NCBI GenBank assembly: GCA_017617125.1
Contig: JAFZWY010000042.1
Coordinates: 1 to 42,862, forward strand
Reading direction: 5' to 3'
DNA from: Bacteroidales bacterium
GTDB taxonomy: Bacteria > Bacteroidota > Bacteroidia > Bacteroidales > ML635J-15
Length of the DNA stretch: 42,862 nt
The notes below the pieces were generated by a model, which saw nothing but the letters and a program-made list of their open reading frames with translations, did not search any database and was not told where the DNA came from. Numbering within the stretch: position 1 is the stretch's first letter; every line of letters begins with the position of its first letter. Positions 1 through 7,736 of this stretch are shown piece after piece. The position numbers and the translations under genes were made by a program.

Positions 1-216
1 CCGAACAACGGTATGTTCAGCATCGACTTCAGCAACATCGAAGGTGATGCAACCTACCAACTCATCGACGCTCGCGGTGCTATCATCGAAACCCGTGACA
101 TCAACGTTGCAAATGGTGAAACAATGACATTCAACCACAACCTCGTTCCTGGCACTTACTTCGTAAGAATCATCAATGCCGACAAGGTTTACGTTGAGCA
201 GATTGTTGTTGAATAA
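1..216 (+). CDS. C-terminal tail of a T9SS-sorted surface protein (5' end outside window)
   Basis: The reading frame is open from base 1 and ends with TAA at 214-216, so only the last 71 residues are visible. They form a type A sorting domain (Por secretion system C-terminal domain): a PNNG start, a Y-x-L-x-D-x-x-G motif (YQLIDARGA), a G-T-Y-F-V-R strand and a final hydrophobic QIVVE. Such tails direct proteins through the outer membrane by T9SS, where they are cleaved and anchored. The tail is almost identical to those ending at 4796 and 6591, so this is the third member of a local family. Its functional domains lie outside the window. A strong terminator follows at 274-311. Confidence 0.9.
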   Translation, partial: PNNGMFSIDFSNIEGDATYQLIDARGAIIETRDINVANGETMTFNHNLVPGTYFVRIINADKVYVEQIVVE

Positions 217-273
217 AAAAGTGGAACTTTTTTATTCAGTTAAGAGTTAAAAGTTAAGAGTTAATAGTCTATA

Positions 274-311
274 GATAGCGCCATGCTTTTGCATTGGCGC
301 TATCGTTTTTT
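274..311 (+). terminator. Rho-independent terminator
   Basis: GATAGCGCC (274-282) pairs with GGCGCTATC (296-304). An inner ATGC/GCAT stem closes a TTTT loop, and a T-run follows. It closes the transcript of the first T9SS gene. Confidence 0.85.
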
Positions 312-401
312 AGGCAAATAGGCAAGCATGCTTACTTATAGCCAGTCAGCCTGTTAGCCATTCTTTTTTTTACTTTTTTCTATATATTTCCAAAAAAACA
401 T

Positions 402-409
402 TATTTTTG
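402..409 (+). promoter_or_regulatory. Bacteroidota -7 promoter element
   Basis: TATTTTTG fits TAnnTTTG. It lies about 100 bases before the start at 513, leaving a long leader that contains the conserved 471-500 element. A T-rich stretch sits where a -33 element would be, but no clear TTTG is present. Confidence 0.5.
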
Positions 410-470
410 CACAGGCAAAAAATATATATGAGGAAAATATTTTTTTGTCGGGAATATATTGGGATTAGTA

Positions 471-500
471 AAGCCGAAGCCTCCGATGGCATATAACTGG
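471..500 (+). promoter_or_regulatory. Conserved leader element, copy 1
   Basis: This 30-nt stretch (AAGCCGAAG, two variable bases, TCCGATGGCATATAACTGG) recurs at 4993-5022 with only the two central bases changed (CC versus GG). In both places it ends exactly 12 nt before the start codon. It can be drawn as a small pseudoknot: GCC (473-475) with GGC (488-490), and CCG (483-485) with TGG (498-500). It also reads without stops in frame with the gene as KPKxPMAYNW, so an N-terminal extension cannot be excluded. The function is unknown; a cis-acting RNA is inferred from two copies only. Confidence 0.5.
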
Positions 501-512
501 GGGGAATTAAAA

Positions 513-3500
513 ATGAGGAAGCTGATATTAAATATCTTATTGTTGCTTGCAATGGCAATGGGAGCTGTCGCACAGGAAACCTTGACGGTTTACGATGGAG
601 CGGAGACAAATGGCTATGTGCCTGTTTATGGTTTTTACTGCGATGCCTACTTGAAAGCTGAATTTATTATCCCGTCTTCAGACTTGGACGAAATGAACGG
701 TGGAACTATTTCAGGAATGGAGTTCTATTTGAGCTCTCCAGCAGCGGAGGCATGGACAGGTACTTTTCAGGTGTTTTTGAAAGAAGTAGATGCAACTACG
801 CTAAGTGCATATAGTGGCACTGAAAATGCAACTATTGTTTATACAGGAACACTTGATGGTACAGGAAGTACAATGACTGTTGATTTTTCCGAGAATTATG
901 TTTATCGGGGAGGCAATTTGTTGGTTGGTTTTTATCAAACAGCAACGGGAAATTATAAGAGTGTTTCTTTTTTGGGAACAACAGTTGATGGATCTAGCAT
1001 ACAGGGATATTCTTATTCCTCATTGGAAGGCGTGGCACCTAATCAAAGAAACTTTATCCCCAAGACAACTTTTACATACGAAGGATCATGTACAAAGCCT
1101 ACAGAGCTTGCTGTAAGCAATGTGGGTTACACTAGCGCAACACTATCATGGACTGCTGGCGGAGATGAGACTGCTTGGGTTCTAAAGTACGGTGTTTCCG
1201 GTTTTAATGTTGCAACTGAGGGCACGTCTGTCGACCTCACAGAAACAACATATAGCTTAACAGGACTTGCCGATAATACTTCATACGATGTATATGTAAA
1301 ATCTGTCTGCGGTGAAGTCGGTGAAAGCCGTTGGGTAAAGACTACGTTTAGAACTTTAAGTTGTTTAGTTACAACATTCCCATGGATAGAGAATTTTAAT
1401 TCTTATGAATCTGGTAATTTTACAAAGTCATGTTGGGTAAATGAACATATCTCCGGTTCTGGAGATCAGATTTTCAAAGTATCAAGCCATCGGTTGATGT
1501 TGCCCGATATGTCAGTAGGGACTCTTACAAAACTTGTTCTACCTGAAATGGATCTCGGCGGAATTGCACATAAGTTTGTTTTAGATGTGCAGCGCAGCAA
1601 TAGTACATATAACTCATATTATTCTTACGAAGGTATTAGGATTTTTACAAGTGTTGATGGACAAATCGAAGGTGCTACTGAATTGGCTTTTATTCCTCGT
1701 CAATACAATGAAGCAAATGGAGAAATCCCTGCTGAAGCTGAGGTCGGTTGGTATACCTACGAGTTGAGTATTCCTATTTATACTGGTCCATGTTACATTA
1801 TTTTACGAGGGGAAAGCCAGTATTGTACGTCTACCTATATGGATAATTTTAAGGTAATAGATGCCGGACTTTGTGCTAAACCTACCGAATTTACAGTATC
1901 CAATGTGACAGATCGTACTGCTGTTGTTTCGTGGACACCAGGTGCTGACGAAACTTCTTGGCAGATATGTATAAACGATGATGTGGATAATCTGATAGAT
2001 GTAAATACTAATCAGTATGTGTTGAATGGTTTGGACGGGGCAACTTCTTATTCGGTAAAGGTGCGTGCGGTTTGCGGTGGCGAAAATGGCGCAAGTAAGT
2101 GGTCTGAGGCAGTTTCTTTTGAAACTTATGAGAATTTGTGCAAAATACATTTAGAACTTACCGATAGCTATGGCGATAGTTGGAATGGCGCTGCCATTAG
2201 TGTAAAAGATGCTTTAACTAACGAGGAACTGGGAGCTTTTTCAAATACCTCGAATGCAGGGCCAAACGAGGTCCAAACCTATGAACTTCCAGTTATTAAT
2301 GGTGAAGAAATTGTTTTCGAGTGGGTTCCCGGTAGTTATGATAGTGAATGTTCTTATGTCGTATACGGTATAAACGGTGAGGAAATTTTCTCGGGTTCGG
2401 GAGCTATGTCTTCTCCAGTAACTTATAATGTAAGTTGTTCGTACTGTAGAGTTCCTGAAGATTTGCAGTCAAGCGATATTTCGGAAACCACTGCGACTGT
2501 TAGCTGGATAGGCCATAATGAAAGCTATGAGATACGCTATAGAAGAGAACTATCCGACGATCTTTCGCAGGTTTTATTCTCCGAAGGATTTGAAAATGGT
2601 ATTCCTGAAGGATGGACAAATATTGACGCAGACGGTGACGGATACACTTGGAGGGTAGCTGCTGGATTCAGTGGTCATAGTGGAAATAATTGTATTTCTT
2701 CTGCAAGTTACAACTTTTCGGATGGCGGGCTTACTCCCGACAACTGGCTAATAACTCCTGCTGTCGCATTGCCGCAGGGAGTAGAAAACATTAATCTTAA
2801 GTTTTATGCAAATGCTCAAGATTCTGCGTTCGCCGAAGAACACTATGGAGTTTATATTTCGACAACTACGGTTGATACGGCTGCATTCACATTGCTGTGG
2901 GAGGAAAATATGACAGCCGAGGGCGGTTCTCACAGAGGAGATCCTGGCGCATGGGGCGAAAAGAATACCGATCTTACCGCATACGCAGGGCGGACCGTTT
3001 ATATAGCAATTCGCCATTTCAATTGCTATGATATGTTCGACCTAGATATTGACGACATTAGTCTAAGTGTAACATATAGTGATAATTTTTGGACTGTGCT
3101 AACTACAACCGATACTATTGTAGAATTGACCGGATTGATACCTGGAACTACCTACGAATATCAGGTTAACGGAATTTGCGGAAACATTAACGACAACTGG
3201 ACAGAAACAAACACGTTTACTACGGAAGCAGTTTGCCCTACACCTTCATACCTCAACGCGGAAACCACGGTGAATTCTGCAAGTATAACATGGGTGGGAC
3301 TCAACGACAGCTATGTATTGCGTTACAGGGATTCCCGAACCCAGAATTTGTTGTCGGAAAGTTTCGAAAACGGCATTTCCGACGAATGGACTATTGTTGA
3401 TGCCGATGGCGACGGATTCACATGGGGATTGTCGTCGGAGCTGATGTCGGGTTATGTGGCACATAGCGGTGGCGATATGCTCACTTCGCAAAGCTTCGAT

Positions 3501-4796
3501 TTTACGGCAGGTACGCTTACCCCCGACAACTGGCTTATTACTCCTGCTGTTGCATTGCCCGAAAATGCCGAAAGCATCAATTTCAGATTCTATGTTAATG
3601 CACAGGACGTTGCATATCCTAGCGAACATTATGGCGTTTACATTTCAACCACTACTGCCGATCTCGATGCTTTCACATTGCTGTGGGAGGAGGATTTGAA
3701 TGCTGCAGGAGGTTCTCACAGAACCCAGGGAGCATGGGGAGAAAAGAACACCGACCTTACCGCATATGCAGGACAGACGGTATATGTTGCAATACGCCAT
3801 TTCAATAGTTCGAATATGTTCTATTTCAATTTGGATGATATTGCAGTAGTGGCAACAATAGAAACTTTGGATTGGACGGAGGTGACTTATGCCACTTCGC
3901 CTTTTGTGTTGACGGGTTTGCCTTCAAATACTACATATTACTATCAGATTAATGGTATTTGTGGCGGCAACGACGATAATTGGACAGCAGTAAACACATT
4001 CACAACTTTGCCGTATGGCTACACCATCACTGCAACAGCTAGTGAGGGTGGAAGCATTTCTCCAGCAGGTGATGTTATTGTTTACGAAACTACAAGCCAA
4101 TCGTTTACAATTACAGCAAACTCCGACTATCGTTTAACAAGTGTCTTGGTCGACGATACAGAGGCGATTGACCAGCTTGTTGATGGCGTTTACACTTTCA
4201 CAAACGTAAATGCAAACCACACTATTGCAGCAACCTTCGAAGCAATACCTACCTATACTATTACTATTAGTAAAGAGGAATATGGCTCTGTAACTTACAA
4301 TGGTACAGAACTACAAGACAATGAAACTGTTACGGTGCAGGAAGGAGCAACTCCATCATTCGAAATCGTCGGTTATACTACAACAAATGGAGACAGGTAT
4401 ATTATAGGAACACTTACTATTGATGACGAAGAAGTTGAGGTAAGCGGAGAATTCCCCGAAAACCAATCTTTCACATATACATTCGAGCCTGTAAATGCAA
4501 ACCACACTCTTGCTGTAACATTCGTCTTTGTAAGTTCGGTTAATATGTCCAAAGCTGGGTCTATGGTAGTTTATCCGAATCCCAACAATGGTACTTTCAG
4601 CATCGACTGCAGCAATATCGAAGGAGATGCAACCTACCAGCTCATCGACGCTCGCGGTGCTATGGTTGAAACTCGCGACATCAACGTAGCAAATGGCGAA
4701 ACAATGATATTTAACCATAACCTTAATGCCGGAACTTACTTTGTAAGGATTATCAGCGGCGGTAAGATTTATATAGAACAGATTGTTGTTGAATAA
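513..4796 (+). CDS. Large T9SS-secreted adhesin-like protein with FN3 and cleaved-adhesin domains
   Basis: The protein has 1427 residues from the ATG at 513, chosen because a signal peptide starts there (MRK, then LILNILLLLAMAMG, cleavage after AVA). Approximate order: an N-terminal beta domain (25-190), FN3 (193-281), a MAM/choice-of-anchor-like jelly roll (285-451), FN3 (453-542), a Cys-bounded beta domain (542-645), then two large units (645-907 and 908-1167). In each of these units a cleaved-adhesin/choice-of-anchor J domain (SFENG, DADGDGxTW, DNWLITPAV, AIRHFN) sits inside an FN3 domain. Two InlB-type repeats (1169-1338) and a type A sorting domain (about 1350-1427) follow. The adhesin domain resembles those of Porphyromonas gingipains and hemagglutinins. 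No catalytic motif is seen. The likely role is surface attachment or glycan/protein binding. An in-frame TTG start at 459 would place the signal peptide internally. Confidence 0.85.
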   Translation: MRKLILNILLLLAMAMGAVAQETLTVYDGAETNGYVPVYGFYCDAYLKAEFIIPSSDLDEMNGGTISGMEFYLSSPAAEAWTGTFQVFLKEVDATTLSAYSGTENATIVYTGTLDGTGSTMTVDFSENYVYRGGNLLVGFYQTATGNYKSVSFLGTTVDGSSIQGYSYSSLEGVAPNQRNFIPKTTFTYEGSCTKPTELAVSNVGYTSATLSWTAGGDETAWVLKYGVSGFNVATEGTSVDLTETTYSLTGLADNTSYDVYVKSVCGEVGESRWVKTTFRTLSCLVTTFPWIENFNSYESGNFTKSCWVNEHISGSGDQIFKVSSHRLMLPDMSVGTLTKLVLPEMDLGGIAHKFVLDVQRSNSTYNSYYSYEGIRIFTSVDGQIEGATELAFIPRQYNEANGEIPAEAEVGWYTYELSIPIYTGPCYIILRGESQYCTSTYMDNFKVIDAGLCAKPTEFTVSNVTDRTAVVSWTPGADETSWQICINDDVDNLIDVNTNQYVLNGLDGATSYSVKVRAVCGGENGASKWSEAVSFETYENLCKIHLELTDSYGDSWNGAAISVKDALTNEELGAFSNTSNAGPNEVQTYELPVINGEEIVFEWVPGSYDSECSYVVYGINGEEIFSGSGAMSSPVTYNVSCSYCRVPEDLQSSDISETTATVSWIGHNESYEIRYRRELSDDLSQVLFSEGFENGIPEGWTNIDADGDGYTWRVAAGFSGHSGNNCISSASYNFSDGGLTPDNWLITPAVALPQGVENINLKFYANAQDSAFAEEHYGVYISTTTVDTAAFTLLWEENMTAEGGSHRGDPGAWGEKNTDLTAYAGRTVYIAIRHFNCYDMFDLDIDDISLSVTYSDNFWTVLTTTDTIVELTGLIPGTTYEYQVNGICGNINDNWTETNTFTTEAVCPTPSYLNAETTVNSASITWVGLNDSYVLRYRDSRTQNLLSESFENGISDEWTIVDADGDGFTWGLSSELMSGYVAHSGGDMLTSQSFDFTAGTLTPDNWLITPAVALPENAESINFRFYVNAQDVAYPSEHYGVYISTTTADLDAFTLLWEEDLNAAGGSHRTQGAWGEKNTDLTAYAGQTVYVAIRHFNSSNMFYFNLDDIAVVATIETLDWTEVTYATSPFVLTGLPSNTTYYYQINGICGGNDDNWTAVNTFTTLPYGYTITATASEGGSISPAGDVIVYETTSQSFTITANSDYRLTSVLVDDTEAIDQLVDGVYTFTNVNANHTIAATFEAIPTYTITISKEEYGSVTYNGTELQDNETVTVQEGATPSFEIVGYTTTNGDRYIIGTLTIDDEEVEVSGEFPENQSFTYTFEPVNANHTLAVTFVFVSSVNMSKAGSMVVYPNPNNGTFSIDCSNIEGDATYQLIDARGAMVETRDINVANGETMIFNHNLNAGTYFVRIISGGKIYIEQIVVE

Positions 4797-4821
4797 ATAA
4801 TAGTTGATTCATCCAAAGAGC

Positions 4822-4854
4822 AAAGACTGTCAGTATGGGCAGTCTTTCTTTTTG
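4822..4854 (+). terminator. Rho-independent terminator
   Basis: AAAGACTG (4822-4829) pairs with CAGTCTTT (4840-4847), followed by a T-rich tail. Confidence 0.75.
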
Positions 4855-4942
4855 TGAAAATAGCTAACTATGTCAGGTTGTGGGACTTTTGGATTGTATA
4901 TTTTTATTTGTGAATAGTGCTGTTTGCAAGCAAAAAAATATT

Positions 4943-4950
4943 TATCTTTG
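4943..4950 (+). promoter_or_regulatory. Bacteroidota -7 promoter element
   Basis: TATCTTTG is an excellent TAnnTTTG match about 85 bases before the start at 5035. A TTTG lies at 4923-4926, a short 16 bases upstream, as a possible -33 element. Confidence 0.65.
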
Positions 4951-4992
4951 CAATCAAATTTAAAATGAATTTTAAGGCGAATATTGTATTTT

Positions 4993-5022
4993 AAGCCGAA
5001 GGGTCCGATGGCATATAACTGG
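4993..5022 (+). promoter_or_regulatory. Conserved leader element, copy 2
   Basis: Second copy of the 471-500 element, with 28 of 30 bases identical and the same 12-nt gap to the ATG (5035). The signal-peptide coding regions just downstream have diverged far more, so the leader is better conserved than the start of the genes it precedes. The two changed bases lie in a predicted loop and would alter the amino acid in each of the three frames. Confidence 0.5.
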
Positions 5023-5034
5023 ATGATTGTTAAT

Positions 5035-6591
5035 ATGAAGAAAATATTTTTTAATGTGCTTGTGTTGTTATCACTGATTTGCCTTCCGGTAGTCATGAGT
5101 GCTCATACAATAGTAGCAAGTGCAGGCGAACACGGTACTATTTCTCCGAGCGGAGATGTAGAAGTAACCGATGGAGAGACCCAGGCGTTCACAATTACTC
5201 CCGAAGGTGGCTACCAGATTGCAAGCGTAATTGTTGATGCTGCTAATGTTACCGAAAATATTGTCGCTGGCGACGGCGTATTCTTCTACACATTCGAAAA
5301 TGTAACAGCAGACCACACAATTGACGTAACATTCGAAGAAATACCTACCTATCTAATAACAGTAGTAGTAGGTGAAAATGGTAACGTTTATTATAACGAT
5401 GCATTGGCATCCGAGCATGTCGCAGTATATGAAGGCGATACTCCAGAATTTGTAATCACACCTGCTACAAATTATCAGATAGCAACTCTCACAGTAGATG
5501 AAAATGCAATCTCTCTTACGCCGGTGCAGTTGGGCGGTTATACATACACATTCGAGCCTGTTACGGCAGCTCATACTCTTTCAGTAACGTTTGAACTTAT
5601 ACCAGTTACCCATACAATAGTAGCAAGCGCAGGCGAAAACGGAACTATCTCACCGGACGGTAATGTGACAGTAACCGATGGCGAAGATCAGCAGTTCCAG
5701 ATTTCGGCAACCAGCGGCTACCGCATTGCAAGTGTCCTTGTCGATGGCGTTGAAGCAATCGACGACCTTGAAAACGACGTATACACTTTCACAAACGTAA
5801 CAGCTGACCACACAATTGCTGCAACTTTCGAGGAAATTCCTGCTGTTACTTATACAATTACAGCAACCGTATTAGGCGGACACGGAACAGTAGATCCCGA
5901 CGGAGAAATCACTGTCAACGCAGGTTCCAGCTATGATGTTACTTTTATTCCAGACGAAGGATACGCCTTGGATACTGTAAAAGTAAACGGCATTGTTAGA
6001 TATCCGGTTGAAGGAACTGGCTACATAACCAATAATGTGTATCCGCTTACCAATATTTCGGAAAATTACACAATAACTGTCAGGTACAAAGATATAAGGA
6101 CTTACTACCATATCCATGTTGATATTGAAACAGCAGGTGGAACCGTTTCTCCTGCCGATACTTCGGTTATAGAAGGAACCGATGTTACCCTTGTCGTAAC
6201 ACCTAACGAAGGATTCCATGTTTCGCAGTTCACAATTGATGGAAATACAATAACCAATAGCCAGATCAGCGAGATTACTTTTGAAAATGTACAGACCGAC
6301 CATGAAATAAAGATTTCGTTCATGACAAATTCGATCGACGAAGAATCTCTTTCGGTAATGGGTATCTACCCGAACCCGAACAACGGTATGTTCAGCATCG
6401 ACTTCAGCAACATCGAAGGTGATGCAACCTACCAGCTCATCGACGCTCGCGGTGCAGTTGTTGAAACTCGCGATATCAACGTTGCAAATGGAGAAACAAT
6501 GAATTTCAACCACAACCTCAATGCTGGTACTTACTTTGTAAGAATCATAAATGCTGACAAGGTTTATGTTGGTCAGATTGTAGTTGAATAA
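5035..6591 (+). CDS. T9SS-secreted protein made of InlB-type bacterial repeats
   Basis: The protein has 518 residues from the ATG at 5035, chosen because a signal peptide begins there (MKKIFFNVLVLLSLICLP, cleavage near VMSA). Five consecutive beta-repeat units follow at about 24-102, 105-190, 192-270, 273-352 and 356-431. Each has the pattern G-G/H-G-T-I/V-x-P-x-G, a central Y-x-I-x-x-V-x-V-D and a closing YTFENVTADHTIxVTFE. These belong to the divergent InlB B-repeat / bacterial repeat class. A type A sorting domain closes the protein (about 434-518). Repeats 1 and 3 share HTIVASAGExGTISPxG, pointing to internal duplication. No enzyme domain is visible; a surface stalk or adhesin role is inferred. 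The same repeat type occurs in the neighbour at residues 1169-1338. Confidence 0.85.
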   Translation: MKKIFFNVLVLLSLICLPVVMSAHTIVASAGEHGTISPSGDVEVTDGETQAFTITPEGGYQIASVIVDAANVTENIVAGDGVFFYTFENVTADHTIDVTFEEIPTYLITVVVGENGNVYYNDALASEHVAVYEGDTPEFVITPATNYQIATLTVDENAISLTPVQLGGYTYTFEPVTAAHTLSVTFELIPVTHTIVASAGENGTISPDGNVTVTDGEDQQFQISATSGYRIASVLVDGVEAIDDLENDVYTFTNVTADHTIAATFEEIPAVTYTITATVLGGHGTVDPDGEITVNAGSSYDVTFIPDEGYALDTVKVNGIVRYPVEGTGYITNNVYPLTNISENYTITVRYKDIRTYYHIHVDIETAGGTVSPADTSVIEGTDVTLVVTPNEGFHVSQFTIDGNTITNSQISEITFENVQTDHEIKISFMTNSIDEESLSVMGIYPNPNNGMFSIDFSNIEGDATYQLIDARGAVVETRDINVANGETMNFNHNLNAGTYFVRIINADKVYVGQIVVE

Positions 6592-6610
6592 GCAAAGCAA
6601 TTAAAAAAAA

Positions 6611-6647
6611 TAGAAAAGGCTGCCCGAGAGCAGCCTTTTCTATTTTT
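6611..6647 (+). terminator. Strong Rho-independent terminator
   Basis: TAGAAAAGGCTG (6611-6622) and CAGCCTTTTCTA (6631-6642) form a perfect 12-bp stem followed by TTTTTG. The A-run on the other side may let it also end the facing regulator gene. Confidence 0.9.
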
Positions 6648-6649
6648 GA

Positions 6650-6822
6650 TGGTTTCTAGGTTTGAAGGTTTCTATGTTTCTAAGTTTCTAGTTGTATCAA
6701 ATCTTAAAATCTTTGAACCTTAAACGTGAAACCATAAATGGCGTAGCCATTGAAACCAGAAACCAGAAACCAGAAATTTGAAACCCAGAAACGCCGCAGG
6801 CATAAAAAACGGCGTAGCCATT
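6650..6822. repeat. Low-complexity intergenic repeats
   Basis: Repeats of GTTTCTA/GGTTTCTA on one side face AAACCAG repeated three times on the other. GGCGTAGCCATT occurs twice (6740-6751 and 6811-6822), each within a short hairpin. Similar word-like repeats occur at 14030-14075, 31015-31046 and 42661-42690. No gene is seen here. Confidence 0.6.
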
Positions 6823-6825
6823 ACT

Positions 6826-7515
6826 TTATCCAAAGCAACTGAATCTCTTCAGCATATCCATGTCCAATATTGTGATTTCCTTCTTGTCTATTGCGATAGC
6901 ATTTGCCGTTTTAAGTTCGGCGAGTACGCGCACAATGTTTTCAGTGGCAAGTCCCGATAGTTCGGCAATGTCGCGGCGGGTGACGATAGGGGAGATGGTT
7001 TCGCTCTCGAAAATCTTTTCCGACAGGTAAATTAGTGAATCGCAGACTCTGCTTAGCGACTGCTTGTTCGAAATGCTGTTGAGGCGGTCGTAGAGATTCT
7101 GAAGCGAATTCGAGTACATCTTTATGATTTCGGAGGCAAATTTGTTGTTACCTTTAATAATATTGTCGAAGACAGCGCGTTCTACCAAACATACTTTAGA
7201 AGGCATTAGTGCTTGACAGCCAAAGTGATAGTGGTTGTCGCCATAGAGGCACGACAATCCGATTATGCTGAAAGGTTTGGTAATTTTGAAAATGGTATTC
7301 TTAAAATGAATATTCTCGATATACGATTTCAGCCATCCTTCCTTCAAAATCATAATATATGATGCAAATGAGCCTTGTTTGCACACATTTTCTCCTTTTT
7401 TGAACTCAATTTCGGTGCTTGTGACAATTTTTATTTCGGTGCTGTTTAGACCCAATTTTTTCAAAAAATCGACCAATTTTTTGTTGTTTTCGTCGTCTGG
7501 CGAGAATGTTTTCAT
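6826..7515 (-). CDS. Crp/Fnr family transcriptional regulator
   Basis: The 229-residue protein has an N-terminal cyclic-nucleotide-binding-type beta barrel (about 30-140: FKKGENVCKQGSFASYIMIL, then FSIIGLSCLYG). A long dimerisation helix follows, then a C-terminal Crp-type helix-turn-helix (about 170-210: TRRDIAELSGLATENIVRVL). The recognition helix carries E and R where FNR has E209 and R213, which suits a TTGAT half-site. There is no N-terminal cysteine cluster as in FNR, so Fe-S oxygen sensing is not supported; the ligand is unknown. The gene is divergent from gdhA with a perfect FNR-type box between them, placed over its own -33 region, so autorepression and control of gdhA are inferred. 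Confidence 0.85.
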   Translation of the reverse strand: MKTFSPDDENNKKLVDFLKKLGLNSTEIKIVTSTEIEFKKGENVCKQGSFASYIMILKEGWLKSYIENIHFKNTIFKITKPFSIIGLSCLYGDNHYHFGCQALMPSKVCLVERAVFDNIIKGNNKFASEIIKMYSNSLQNLYDRLNSISNKQSLSRVCDSLIYLSEKIFESETISPIVTRRDIAELSGLATENIVRVLAELKTANAIAIDKKEITILDMDMLKRFSCFG

Positions 7516-7577
7516 TGTATAATCGTTTAATATCTAAATTGATATGTAAATAAATCTGTTTTATTTCAATTGCGGTG

Positions 7578-7585
7578 CAAAAATA
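7578..7585 (-). promoter_or_regulatory. -7 element of the Crp/Fnr gene
   Basis: On the minus strand this reads TATTTTTG. A TTG 18 bases upstream (7604-7606) would be the -33 element and lies inside the palindromic box. Confidence 0.55.
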
Positions 7586-7592
7586 AGCAAAA

Positions 7593-7606
7593 TTGATAAA
7601 TATCAA
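7593..7606. promoter_or_regulatory. FNR-type operator palindrome
   Basis: TTGATAAATATCAA is a perfect TTGAT-N4-ATCAA, the consensus of FNR-class sites. It lies 77 bp upstream of the regulator's start and 76 bp upstream of the gdhA -7 element. Its right arm overlaps the regulator's putative -33 TTG. Confidence 0.65.
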
Positions 7607-7682
7607 TAATTATTCTGATTTTAATTTGATAAAAATATGATATAAAATCGTGTTTTTGTAATTCGGTCTGAAAGTAAAGCAT

Positions 7683-7690
7683 TAACTTTG
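7683..7690 (+). promoter_or_regulatory. -7 element of gdhA
   Basis: TAACTTTG, 46 bases before the gdhA ATG. A TTTG at 7655-7658 lies 24 bases upstream, slightly far for a -33 element. Confidence 0.6.
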
Positions 7691-7736
7691 GGTCACAAAA
7701 ATTTAAAAACTAATTTAAACTTTAAAAGTAAATATT

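Noticed and set aside
428..496. A 22-codon upstream ORF (MRKIFF...) that ends inside the first conserved leader element
   Set aside because: The second leader copy has a stop directly before the element in the same frame, so the upstream ORF is not shared; probably chance.
459..512. TTG start for the 1427-aa protein
   Set aside because: The signal peptide begins at 513 and the extension covers the conserved leader; kept only as an alternative explanation for that element.
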